Origin: Streptomyces cylindrosporus | GTDB lineage: Bacteria > Actinomycetota > Actinomycetes > Streptomycetales > Streptomycetaceae | Assembly (NCBI RefSeq): GCF_022698165.1 | Contig: NZ_JALDAY010000001.1 | Span: 558,001 to 622,000 of the forward strand | DNA: 64,000 nucleotides | Direction: 5' to 3' | Part shown: positions 9,666 to 18,233 of the stretch, one piece after another | Layout: every line of letters starts with the position of its first letter | Numbering within the stretch: the stretch's first letter is position 1 | The notes under the pieces: model-generated | Seen by the model: only the letters and a program-made list of their open reading frames with translations | Databases searched by the model: none | What the model was told of the DNA's origin: nothing | Made by a program: the position numbers and the translations under genes

Positions 9666-9713
9666 GGTTTCGACACCGCTTTCGACACGGCTTTCGGCGG
9701 CGGTTTCGGTGCG
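9666..9713. repeat. Four tandem 12-bp units with TTTCG in exact register
   Basis: The hexamers GGTTTC/GCTTTC start units at 9666, 9678, 9690 and 9702, with TTTCG at 9668, 9680, 9692 and 9704. The first two units (GGTTTCGACACC and GCTTTCGACACG) are the closest pair. The array lies in the 280-bp gap between the divergent dehydratase gene and the zinc-ribbon membrane protein gene; neither reading frame covers it. It could be a set of protein-binding half-sites on one helical face. Confidence 0.6.
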
Positions 9714-9843
9714 ATCGGGAAAGATGCCCGGGAGAACTCGGGCGAAGTCCTCAACTCGCCGCGCCGGAACGGGCAGTTCCCTACACAACTTTCACAGCTG
9801 TGGCTATGAACAATCCCTGTGCGGAACTTACTCTTCCCGCGTC

Positions 9844-10635
9844 ATGGACTACTGCCTCCCGTGCCGACGGCACCTCAACGGCGCCCTCGCCTGCCCGGGG
9901 TGCGGTACCTCTGCCGAAGAGATACGCGCCCACCAGGCGCCCCCGCGGGTGCCCGCGCAGACGCGCCACGAACCGCAGCCGGAGCTTCAGCAGGCGGCCG
10001 TCGTGGCGGGCCCCGGCCGTGCCGCGCGCCGGAAGGCCCGGGGGCGGTCCGCCGGCGTGCAGGAGCGGCACGGCGCCGACACGGACGTCCTGACCCACGA
10101 CCCGGCCGACCTCGACGACGTCGATCCGGACGACAGCCCCACCGCCGGTACCAGCCGCCGCGATCGCAAAGCCGCGGCACACCGAAGACGCCGGCGCCGG
10201 ACCCTGCTGATCAGTACGGCGGCCCTGCTCGCGGCGGCCGGTCTCAGCCTCGCGGAACTGGGCGTAGACGCCCCCTTCACCAGCTCCAAGCCGGCCGCGA
10301 CCGGTGACGACTCGGCGGACGGCGCGGCCTCGGCGGAGGCCGGCCGCACGGCCAGGCCGGGCGACGGCAAGAAGAGCGGCGACGCGAGCAACTCCCCGTC
10401 GGCGAAAGCCTCCGCGTCGCCGTCGTCCTCGGAGTCCAAGGACACCAAGGACGAGGACAAGCCGTCCAAGGACACCCAGTCGGCCACCACGGGCACCAAC
10501 CCCGGCACCTCGACGACGTCCCCGTCGGACACGACCCCGGCCCAGTCGCCCACCGCCACCTCGGCACCGACGACATCCGCCCCGAGCCCGGACCCGTCAC
10601 CCACGTGCACCCGGTTCCTGTGGTGGTGCAGCTGA
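9844..10635 (+). CDS. SCO2400-like membrane protein with N-terminal zinc ribbon
   Basis: A 263-residue protein. The first 21 residues form a compact zinc-ribbon-like knuckle with Cys4, Cys7, Cys17 and Cys20 (MDYCLPCRRHLNG, ACPGCG). A charged cytoplasmic linker ending in RRRRR follows, then one membrane segment (TLLISTAALLAAAGLSLAEL, about residues 120-140). The last ~110 residues are a Ser/Thr/Pro/Lys-rich tail predicted to be outside, ending in CTRFLWWCS with two Cys. The pattern matches the Streptomyces group I recall as the SCO2400 family. No function is known; an anti-sigma-like or wall-spanning sensor layout is only a suggestion. Confidence 0.75.
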   Translation: MDYCLPCRRHLNGALACPGCGTSAEEIRAHQAPPRVPAQTRHEPQPELQQAAVVAGPGRAARRKARGRSAGVQERHGADTDVLTHDPADLDDVDPDDSPTAGTSRRDRKAAAHRRRRRRTLLISTAALLAAAGLSLAELGVDAPFTSSKPAATGDDSADGAASAEAGRTARPGDGKKSGDASNSPSAKASASPSSSESKDTKDEDKPSKDTQSATTGTNPGTSTTSPSDTTPAQSPTATSAPTTSAPSPDPSPTCTRFLWWCS

Positions 10636-10666
10636 GCCCACAGGGCTCGCTCCCGGGGTGCCTGGC

Positions 10667-11116
10667 TCAGGAATCCAGCATCCGCCGCAGCAAATCCCGC
10701 AAAGACAGCCGCTCCTCGTCCGAGAGCCCGGCCAGCGGCTCGCGCGCGAAGCGCAGGCCGTCCCGCAGTTCGCGGGCGACCCGGAGGCCCTCGCCCGTCG
10801 CCGCCGCCAGCTTCACGCGCCGGTCCGCCGGGTCGGGGCGGCGCTCGACCAGGCCGCGGGACTCCAGCCGGTCCACGATCCCCGTGACGTTCGACGGCTC
10901 GCACTTCAGCTTCTGCGCCAGCTTGCGCATGGGAAGCGGTTCGAGGGACAGCAGACTGAGCAGCCGCGCCTGCGCGCCGGTCAGCGCGTGCTCGCCCGCG
11001 GCCTCCTCGTAGTCCGCGTAGAACCGGGCCACGACGTCGCCGATCAGCTCGACGACCTCCATGGTCAGGGCGTCGGGGCGGCGGGTCTTCGCTGGGCTGG
11101 ACTGTGAGGTGGGCAT
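10667..11116 (-). CDS. MarR-family transcriptional regulator
   Basis: A 149-residue winged-helix repressor: dimerisation helices at both ends, recognition segment RKLAQKLKCEPSNVTGIVDRLESRGLVERRPDPADRR, and the basic wing that is typical of MarR. The ATG at 11116 faces the CurA-like reductase gene across 99 bp containing two perfect palindromes, so it very likely represses both that gene and itself. The only Cys is in the recognition helix (LKCEPS); the N-terminal Cys of OhrR is absent, so it should not be called OhrR despite the ohr-like gene nearby. Confidence 0.9.
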   Translation of the reverse strand: MPTSQSSPAKTRRPDALTMEVVELIGDVVARFYADYEEAAGEHALTGAQARLLSLLSLEPLPMRKLAQKLKCEPSNVTGIVDRLESRGLVERRPDPADRRVKLAAATGEGLRVARELRDGLRFAREPLAGLSDEERLSLRDLLRRMLDS

Positions 11117-11144
11117 GGCTCCAGAGTACCCCTTTACTTGACAA

Positions 11145-11159
11145 CCTGAAATATTCAGG
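11145..11159. promoter_or_regulatory. MarR-type operator 1
   Basis: CCTGAA-ATA-TTCAGG is a perfect 6-3-6 inverted repeat. It starts 2 bp after TTGACA (11138-11143), a consensus -35 for the reductase gene, so a bound dimer would cover the spacer between -35 and -10. Confidence 0.75.
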
Positions 11160-11167
11160 AGCATGGT

Positions 11168-11186
11168 TGTTTCAGGTACTGAAACA
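11168..11186. promoter_or_regulatory. MarR-type operator 2
   Basis: TGTTTCAG-GTA-CTGAAACA is a perfect 8-3-8 inverted repeat. Its core (TTCAG/CTGAA) is the same as operator 1, and the centres are 25 bp apart. It lies just downstream of the expected -10 region of the reductase promoter. Confidence 0.78.
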
Positions 11187-11215
11187 TTTCCCCCACGCCA
11201 GGAAAGGCACGTCTC

Positions 11216-12214
<999 letters not shown>

Positions 12215-12323
12215 CGGCACTCTCCGCAGGTCTTCACTGGATTTCCGGCATGCGGTAACTTCTTTCCGAAACCGTCGTCGATCGTGGGCGCGAGTCGCGG
12301 CGGGCCGAGGAGGAAGACACCGC

Positions 12324-12743
12324 ATGTCCATCCAGCAGACCGACGTCCTCTACACCGCCGTCGCCACCGCCGAGAACGGCCGTGACGGCCGGGTCGCCAC
12401 CGAGGACGGCCGGCTCGACGTCGTCGTGAACCCGCCCAAGGAGATGGGCGGCAGCGGCGAGGGCACCAACCCCGAGCAGCTGTTCGCCGCCGGGTACAGC
12501 GCCTGCTTCCAGGGCGCCCTGGGCGTCGTCGCCCGGCAGGAGAAGGCCGACATCGCCGGCTCCACGGTCACCGCGAAGGTCGGCATCGGCAGGAACGACG
12601 ACGGCTTCGGCCTCATCGTCGAGATCGCGGCGTCGATCCCGAACGTGGACGCCGCGACGGCACGGGACCTGCTGGAGAAGGCCCACCAGGTCTGCCCGTA
12701 CTCGAAGGCGACACGCGGGAACATCAGCGTGACGCTGGTGTGA
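12324..12743 (+). CDS. ohr: Organic hydroperoxide resistance protein (Ohr/OsmC)
   Basis: A 139-residue Ohr-type thiol peroxidase. Redox Cys61 (AAGYSACFQGAL) and Cys124 (HQVCPYSKATRGN) and the catalytic Arg20 (NGRDGR) are all visible, and the length is typical. The protein reduces organic hydroperoxides with lipoyl-type reductants. GAGGAGGA precedes the ATG. A 109-bp gap after the reductase gene leaves room for its own promoter. Naming it Ohr rather than OsmC rests on the short length, NPEQLFAAGYSACF and VCPYSKATRGN. Confidence 0.93.
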   Translation: MSIQQTDVLYTAVATAENGRDGRVATEDGRLDVVVNPPKEMGGSGEGTNPEQLFAAGYSACFQGALGVVARQEKADIAGSTVTAKVGIGRNDDGFGLIVEIAASIPNVDAATARDLLEKAHQVCPYSKATRGNISVTLV

Positions 12744-12766
12744 CACGGCTCGTTGCGTACGGCAGG

Positions 12767-12795
12767 GGCCGCACCCTAGGACGTGGGGTGCGGCC
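12767..12795. terminator. Convergent hairpin between ohr and the serine hydrolase gene
   Basis: GGCCGCACCC (12767 onward, with 12767-12776 as the arm) pairs with GGGTGCGGCC at 12786-12795. The 10-bp stem lies between convergent genes, 24 bp after ohr and 12 bp after the hydrolase stop on the other strand. Confidence 0.75.
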
Positions 12796-12807
12796 TCACC
12801 CCGGCTG

Positions 12808-13959
12808 TCAGCTCGCCAGCGCCGCCGTGTGCACCGCCCTCACCAACCGGTCGTTCTCCGGAGCCGCCCCGCCCGGGTAGGCGTAACGGCGGCGCGTATA
12901 GCCGTAGGCGACCCCGCTGCGGGGGTCGGCGAAGGCCTGGGAGCCGCCCGCGCCGCTGTGGCCGAAGGCGCCCGCGCCCAGGAACGGGTACACGTAGTCG
13001 GCGACCGCCTGGAAGCCCAGCCCGAAGGACTTGTGCACCCGGGCCACCAGGTCGTACCCGGTCGAGTGGATCTGGCCGACCTCGGCCACCGTGTCCGGCT
13101 TCAGCAGCGGCGGGCGCCCGGTCACCTCGCTGATCGCCGCCGCGTACATCCCGGCGAGGCCACGCGCGGCGGCCACTCCGCCCGCCGACGCCGGGCCCTT
13201 GGCGCGCACGGTACGGGAGTTGGGGTGGTTCACCAGCTCCGTCGGCTCGGCCACATGCGCGTTGAACGCGATCGAGGCCAGCGAGTGCGGCCCCCGGGGA
13301 ACCGCGTCCAGCTCGGCCTGCTGCACCGGCGTCGGAGCCATCGGCCGCACCGACCGGAAGCGCGGTTCGAGCGCTTCGGGCAGCCCCAGGTAGAAGTCCA
13401 GCCCGTAGGGTGCGCGCACCCGCTCCTCGTACACCTCCTGGAGCGTACGGCCGGTGGCCCGCCGCACCACCTCGCCGGTGAGCGCGCCGATGACGAACGC
13501 GTGGTAGCCGTAGGCCGTGCCGGGACGCCAGAACGGCTTCTGGTCCGCGAGCCGTTCGGCGATCGCGCGGTCGTCGGCCAGTTCGTCCGCGGTGAAGCCC
13601 GCGTCCAGCCCGACCACCCCCGCCCGGTGCGAGATCAGCTCGCGCAGGGTCAGCTGACCCTTGCCCTCGGCCCCGAACTCCGGCCAGTAGTAGGTCACTT
13701 TGCGGTCCAGCTCCAGCGTGCCGTCCTGGACGAGGAGCGCGACCACCAGATGGGCGGCGCCCTTGGTCGACGAGAACACACCGTAGAGGGAGTCCGGTCC
13801 GACGCCCTCGCCGGCCCACAGGTCGACGACTCTGCGGCCGTGGTGGTACGCGCACAGCTGGCCCTCGTAGTCGGGCAGTTCCCCCGCCACGAACGCGGCG
13901 AACTCCTCGCGCACCGCCTCGTAGCCGTCGGCGACGGTGCCGTGGATCTCCTGAGTCAT
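12808..13959 (-). CDS. Serine beta-lactamase-like hydrolase (EstB/class C fold)
   Basis: A 383-residue cytoplasmic protein of the beta-lactamase (PF00144) fold. The nucleophile motif SxxK is SSTK in YGVFSSTKGAAHL, and the second motif is the Tyr in GTAYGYHAFVIG. GHSGAGGSQAFADP near the C-terminus replaces the KTG strand with HSG, which is the usual form in esterase-type members such as EstB. An AGGAG ribosome site precedes the ATG. No signal peptide is seen, which speaks against antibiotic resistance. Likely an esterase or lactone/amide hydrolase of unknown substrate. Confidence 0.85.
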   Translation of the reverse strand: MTQEIHGTVADGYEAVREEFAAFVAGELPDYEGQLCAYHHGRRVVDLWAGEGVGPDSLYGVFSSTKGAAHLVVALLVQDGTLELDRKVTYYWPEFGAEGKGQLTLRELISHRAGVVGLDAGFTADELADDRAIAERLADQKPFWRPGTAYGYHAFVIGALTGEVVRRATGRTLQEVYEERVRAPYGLDFYLGLPEALEPRFRSVRPMAPTPVQQAELDAVPRGPHSLASIAFNAHVAEPTELVNHPNSRTVRAKGPASAGGVAAARGLAGMYAAAISEVTGRPPLLKPDTVAEVGQIHSTGYDLVARVHKSFGLGFQAVADYVYPFLGAGAFGHSGAGGSQAFADPRSGVAYGYTRRRYAYPGGAAPENDRLVRAVHTAALAS

Positions 13960-14162
13960 CCGCTCTCCTCACCTGAACCGCTGTTCCCGGCCATTGTGAT
14001 CAACGCCCGTCCTGGATCGGTACGGCGGGGTGTACCCGTTCGACTCAACCTCACCAAGCGGGAGTCGGCGTCACGGATACCCCGGATGGCGCATACCGGG
14101 CGCCCCGAAAGGGGCATGCTGGGGTCGGACCGCCGGCGACGCCCGCGAGGCGAGGAGAGCCC

Positions 14163-15026
14163 ATGGCTACGATCCCTTCGCTCCCGACCAGGGACGACGT
14201 GCTGCGCATGGCACGGAACACGACCGACATCACCGGCCAACTCCTGGACACGGCCGGGAACATCACCAGGATCGCGATCAACACCTTCGACCCGCGGGAC
14301 GGTTCCGGCGCGGAGGTGCTGCGCGTACTGCGCGAGACCACCGCGGAACTGGCCGAGGCGAGCGCCTCGCCGCAGGCCCAGGAGGCCTTCTACCGCATCG
14401 TCGACACCCTGACCCGCCTCGGCACGAGCGGCGCCCCGCTCGCCGTCCACCCCGTCAGCGAACCCGCCCAGGCCCTCCTCACCGCCATCGGCGACAGCCT
14501 GCTGCCGGTGCTGGACGCGGTGGAACCGGCCGTCGAGGAGTTCGCGGACGCGATGGGCGACCTGGTCGAGGCGACGTCCCCGCTGCTGCCGGCCGCGGCG
14601 GGCGTGGCGGCGGGGGCGCTGCTCGCGGTGACGCCGGTGCTGCGGGCGGCGGCGGACGTACTGCGCGACTCGTCCCCCGAACTCCGGCGCACAGCAGACG
14701 CGTTGACGGCCGCGCTGGCTCCCCTGATGCCGCTCCAGGTGGCCCTCGCGGAACGCGCGGCGGCGGCCGGAGCGGGCGTGGTCCGGGCCACCCTCCCGCC
14801 CCTGGCCGACCTCACGGAGGCAGCGGCGGCGACGGCGAAGGCGGCCCGCCCGGTACTGATCGCGGGCGAGGAACTCGTGGTGTCGGCCCTGGAACAACTC
14901 CAGCCCCTGCTGCTGGCCGCCGCCAATCGAGCGGGCCGCTTCGCGAGGGCGACGGCGGTACGGGTGTCGGCGGCGGTGAGCCCGGCGGGCGAGCAGGGGA
15001 TCGTGGTCGCCGTTTCCCCGGCATGA
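14163..15026 (+). CDS. Alanine-rich helical protein, unknown function
   Basis: A 287-residue protein with no family that I recognise. It is rich in Ala, Leu, Pro and Val and predicted almost wholly helical. Moderately hydrophobic stretches such as LLPAAAGVAAGALLAVTPVL (about residues 139-158) could contact a membrane. GAGGAGAGCCC precedes the ATG at 14163. A small GAAA-capped hairpin (GCCCC-GAAA-GGGGC) lies in its presumed 5' leader near 14102-14115. It is followed after 34 bp by an EI24 membrane protein gene with its own leaderless promoter signals. Confidence 0.7.
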   Translation: MATIPSLPTRDDVLRMARNTTDITGQLLDTAGNITRIAINTFDPRDGSGAEVLRVLRETTAELAEASASPQAQEAFYRIVDTLTRLGTSGAPLAVHPVSEPAQALLTAIGDSLLPVLDAVEPAVEEFADAMGDLVEATSPLLPAAAGVAAGALLAVTPVLRAAADVLRDSSPELRRTADALTAALAPLMPLQVALAERAAAAGAGVVRATLPPLADLTEAAAATAKAARPVLIAGEELVVSALEQLQPLLLAAANRAGRFARATAVRVSAAVSPAGEQGIVVAVSPA

Positions 15027-15060
15027 GGGCGTGCGAACCCGCCCCGGTAAAGTCCTCCCC

Positions 15061-15864
15061 ATGCGCGATCTCGGGGCCGGCTTCACGTACCTCCTGAAGG
15101 GCCAACGCTGGGTGGCCCGGCACGGCAGGCAGTACGGGTTCGGCCTGCTGCCGGGGCTGATAACCCTCGTCCTGTACGTCGCCGCGCTCGTCGCGCTGGC
15201 GGTGTGGGGCGAGGACTTCGTCGGCTGGGCCACCCCCTTCGCCGACGACTGGTCCGGCCCCTGGCAGGGCCTCTTCCGCGGCTTCCTCACCGCCGTGCTG
15301 TTCGCCCTCGGTCTCCTCCTCGCCGTCCTCACCTTCACCGCCGTGACGCTCCTGATCGGCCAGCCCTTCTACGAGAACCTCTCCGAGAAGGTCGACCGCG
15401 ACGTCTCCCCGGACGGCACCGCCCCCGAGTCCGGCCTCCCGCTCTGGCGCGAGCTGTGGATCTCGGCCCGCGACAGCCTCCGCGTCCTCGTACGCGCCCT
15501 GCTCTGGGGCATCCTGCTCTTCGCCTGCGGCTTCCTCCCGCTCGTCGGCCAGACGGTCGTCCCCGTGATCGGCTTCTTCGTCACCGGGTTCTTCCTCACC
15601 GAGGAACTCACCGCCGTCGCCCTCCAGCGCCGGGACGTCGAACTCCGCGCCCGCCTCGCCCTCCTGCGCTCCCGCAGGACCCTGGTCTGGGGCTTCGGCA
15701 CCCCGCTGGCCCTCGCCTTCGTGGTGCCGTTCGTCGCGGTGTTCCTGATGCCCGGCGCGGTCGCGGGCGCGACGCTGATGGCCCGCGAACTGCTGGGCGA
15801 GGAGATCACCGGGGACGAGAGCCAGGACGAGGACCAGGACGAGGACCAGGCGATCACTTCCTGA
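15061..15864 (+). CDS. EI24/CysZ-like integral membrane protein
   Basis: A 267-residue membrane protein matching the EI24 (PF07264) group that includes CysZ. Hydrophobic segments include GLLPGLITLVLYVAALVALAV, GFLTAVLFALGLLLAVLTFTAVTLLIG, ALLWGILLFACGFLPLVGQ and LALAFVVPFVAVFLMPGAVAGA; the conserved LIGQPFYENLSEKV follows the second. The tail is acidic (DESQDEDQDEDQ). The ATG at 15061 has no ribosome site but TAAAGT (15048-15053) lies exactly 7 nt before it, so translation is probably leaderless; a GTG at 15031 is the alternative. Sulfate uptake is known for CysZ, but not shown for this group. Its end overlaps the convergent gene by 11 bp. Confidence 0.85.
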   Translation: MRDLGAGFTYLLKGQRWVARHGRQYGFGLLPGLITLVLYVAALVALAVWGEDFVGWATPFADDWSGPWQGLFRGFLTAVLFALGLLLAVLTFTAVTLLIGQPFYENLSEKVDRDVSPDGTAPESGLPLWRELWISARDSLRVLVRALLWGILLFACGFLPLVGQTVVPVIGFFVTGFFLTEELTAVALQRRDVELRARLALLRSRRTLVWGFGTPLALAFVVPFVAVFLMPGAVAGATLMARELLGEEITGDESQDEDQDEDQAITS

Positions 15865-17101
15865 ACGTCACGTCCGCCGCCACGGTGATGATCGACCGCA
15901 CCTGCGCGATGATGTCCACCCGGTTCTGCACGAACTGCGGGTCGGTGACCTCCGTGGTGTTCCCGGCGCCGAACTCCAGCACCGGTGTGTGCACATGGCC
16001 GCCGGGCAGCGTGTCGTGCAGGCCGAGACGGTCCCGCAGCAGCGTCGCGCGGTAGGCGATCTCGTTGGAGAGGTAGTTCCCGCCGCCACCGGCCCGAGCG
16101 GTCGACCCCTCGGTCGGCCCGTCCGGCCGCACCACCGCAGTCGTACCGCCCGCCGGTATCTCGGTCACCTCGGTGTGGTCGTACACCGGGAAACGCCCCG
16201 TGTCCGCGGCCACGATCTCCTTGTACGGCAGAGTGGTCGTCGTCCACTGCGGCTGCGAGGCCGGGTCGCTCACCGGGATCGTCTCGGTCTGCCCGATGTT
16301 GTCGTTGTCCGGGAACCCGCCCCGCCAGGCCCCGTTGGTCCGCTCCACGTCGAACCGCCCGACCCGCCCCTGGCTCACGGTCGTGAACAGATCCACCTTC
16401 TTCAGATACGGCCGCAGCGTCCGCTCCACCGTCCCGTCGCCGAAGTCCTGCCAGCGCACGGGGAACACGACGGTCTCGATGCGCGCCGGTCCCTCCGCCG
16501 TCCGGATCACCGTGCCGTCGAGGGCGAGCGCGGTGGCCCCGGACGGGTTGGAGATGCGGATGTCCCGGTCGAGCGTGAAGGGGTCGAAGCCCGTGACGAG
16601 GATCCGCTTGATCCCCTTCTTGCCGTGCGGATACCGGACGTCCGTCTGCCCGCGCGAGGTCCTCTCCAACTGGTCGAGCAGCGAGGCCCGTTGTCCGTCA
16701 CTCAGCCCGAACTCCGGCTCCCACGTGCGCACTTCCCGCGTCATCCCGAGCCGCGCCCAGTACAGCGGCCGGTCGTCGTCCCGGCTCAGATCCCCGCCCG
16801 CCGGACCACGCCCCTGCGCCCGGTCCACGGCCCGCCGCCACAGCGCCGACCCTTCGCGCACGAGAATCCGCCGCGCCTGCGCGTACGAGTGCGCGTCGCC
16901 CAACTCCCGTTCCAGGCGCGGCGCCACGTCGTCGAACCCGGACCGGCGGAGGATCTCCTGCGGTACGGCCTTGTCGAGCCGCTGTTCCTCGACGGTGGGG
17001 GAGGGGGCGGCGGACCGGGCCGCCATCGCCGGTGCGGGGGAGGCGAGTCCCGCCGTCAGTGCCAGTCCGAGGACGACCATCCGAACACGTGGGGAAGTCA
17101 A
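15854..17101 (-). CDS. Secreted pyroglutamyl peptidase-like protein with Cys-to-Ser change
   Basis: A 415-residue protein with a Sec signal (about residues 1-28, ending APAMAA). A ~150-residue N-terminal region without a recognised match precedes a pyroglutamyl peptidase I (C15) domain that begins ILVTGFDPF at about residue 167. SQGRVGRFDVERTN carries the expected catalytic Glu and GHVHTP the expected His. The third member of the triad, Cys in the usual G-x-Y-x-C-N, is Ser345 here (GGNYLSNEIAYR, codon at 16067-16069). The protein may use Ser, may bind rather than cut, or may be inactive. Its 3' end overlaps the EI24 gene. Confidence 0.75.
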   Translation of the reverse strand: MTSPRVRMVVLGLALTAGLASPAPAMAARSAAPSPTVEEQRLDKAVPQEILRRSGFDDVAPRLERELGDAHSYAQARRILVREGSALWRRAVDRAQGRGPAGGDLSRDDDRPLYWARLGMTREVRTWEPEFGLSDGQRASLLDQLERTSRGQTDVRYPHGKKGIKRILVTGFDPFTLDRDIRISNPSGATALALDGTVIRTAEGPARIETVVFPVRWQDFGDGTVERTLRPYLKKVDLFTTVSQGRVGRFDVERTNGAWRGGFPDNDNIGQTETIPVSDPASQPQWTTTTLPYKEIVAADTGRFPVYDHTEVTEIPAGGTTAVVRPDGPTEGSTARAGGGGNYLSNEIAYRATLLRDRLGLHDTLPGGHVHTPVLEFGAGNTTEVTDPQFVQNRVDIIAQVRSIITVAADVTFRK

Positions 17102-17239
17102 GGCAGTTCAGGTCCTTCCGTCGCCGAGGTGGGGGAGCGTGGTGCGGACGGACGCAGTATCGCGTGACGGAAGTGGTCTACGCCATGGGGGTGGTTCGGG
17201 GCCGGGCCGAAAAGAGGCCACCAAGAGGTCACCAAGAGG

Positions 17240-18175
17240 TCACTGCGCGGGGATCTTCCCGGCCGCCTCCCGCAGCGCCGCGACGAAGGCCTCGGCCGCC
17301 GGGGCCGGCGTCCGTCCCCGGGCCGTCGCCGCGTACACCGCCCGCGCCGGCGCGCCCTCGTCGAGCACCGGCAGCAGGACGACGTCCGGGCGGACCGACT
17401 CGGCGGCCAGCGCCGGGACCAGGGCCACGCCGAGGCCCGCGGCGACGTACCCCTGCTTGGCGGTCCACTCGCCGACGACGTGGGCGACGCGCGGGCGGAA
17501 GCCCTGGCGCACGGCCGCGTCCAGGAGGGTGCCCTCGGGGCGGGGGCTGCCGGAGATCCAGTCGGCGTCGGCGAGCCGGCCGAGCCGGACGGGGCCGGAG
17601 CGGGCGAGGGGATGGCTGGCCGGGACGGCGACGTACAGGGACTCGTCGAGGAGGTGGTGGAGGTCGTACGACTCCAGGGGCGCGCCGGGTGTCGTGGAGA
17701 CGACCGCCAGGTCGAGGTGGCCCGCGGCCAGCCGCTCCAGGAGGCGCGGGGTGAGGCCCTCCTCGCGGGAGAGGCGGACGCGGGGGTGGCGGGCGCGGAA
17801 GGCGGCGAGGGCGTGCGGCACGAGCGCGGCGTCGGCCGTGGGGAACGCCCCGAACCGCAGTCGCCCGCCCGCGACTTCACGCAGCGCGGCCAGCTCGCGC
17901 CCGGCGCCGTGCAGGGCCTCGGTGACGGTCTCGGCGTACGGGACGAGGACGCGTCCGGCCTCGGTCAGCCGCACCCCGCGCGGCAGCCGGTCGAAGAGCG
18001 GACCACCACCGAGCGCCGCCTCCAGCGCGGCGACCTGCCGCGACACGGCGGACTGCGTCCACCCGAGCCCCCGTGCGGCCACGGTGAACGAACCGTGCCG
18101 GGCGACCTCCAGGAACGCCCTCAACCACACGGTGGACAGCTCCGGTTCACGATCCGACTGATGCGCTTTCGGCAT
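17240..18175 (-). CDS. LysR-family transcriptional regulator
   Basis: A 311-residue LTTR. The N-terminal helix-turn-helix is LRAFLEVARHGSFTVAARGLGWTQSAVSRQVAALEAALG, followed by the PLFDR, PRGVRLTEAGRVLVPYA linker and a substrate-binding domain (LRFGAFPTADAALVP). The ATG at 18175 is chosen because TAGCAT at 18183-18188 (minus strand) lies exactly 7 nt upstream with no ribosome site, a leaderless layout. Frames starting further upstream would run through the promoter. It faces the RidA-like gene across 58 bp and shares a palindrome with it, so it probably controls both. Confidence 0.9.
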   Translation of the reverse strand: MPKAHQSDREPELSTVWLRAFLEVARHGSFTVAARGLGWTQSAVSRQVAALEAALGGGPLFDRLPRGVRLTEAGRVLVPYAETVTEALHGAGRELAALREVAGGRLRFGAFPTADAALVPHALAAFRARHPRVRLSREEGLTPRLLERLAAGHLDLAVVSTTPGAPLESYDLHHLLDESLYVAVPASHPLARSGPVRLGRLADADWISGSPRPEGTLLDAAVRQGFRPRVAHVVGEWTAKQGYVAAGLGVALVPALAAESVRPDVVLLPVLDEGAPARAVYAATARGRTPAPAAEAFVAALREAAGKIPAQ

Positions 18176-18182
18176 GGCACCC

Positions 18183-18226
18183 ATGCTAGACATTCGCTTG
18201 TCGCATCCCACGGCCCCGCCTAGCGT
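18183..18226. promoter_or_regulatory. Back-to-back leaderless promoters with a LysR-type palindrome
   Basis: On the plus strand TTGTCG (18198-18203), a 17-bp spacer, TAGCGT (18221-18226), 7 nt and then the RidA ATG. On the minus strand TAGCAT (18183-18188), 7 nt and then the LysR ATG. GACA-N6-TGTC (18189-18202) overlaps the plus-strand -35 and abuts the minus-strand -10, a good position for an autoregulating LysR protein. Confidence 0.72.
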
Positions 18227-18233
18227 CACCTTC

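Noticed and set aside
10667..11116. Calling the MarR protein OhrR because ohr is close by
   Set aside because: It lacks the N-terminal reactive Cys of OhrR and its palindromes face the reductase gene, not ohr.
12808..13959. Antibiotic-resistance beta-lactamase
   Set aside because: There is no signal peptide, and the third motif is HSG as in esterases, so resistance is not supported.
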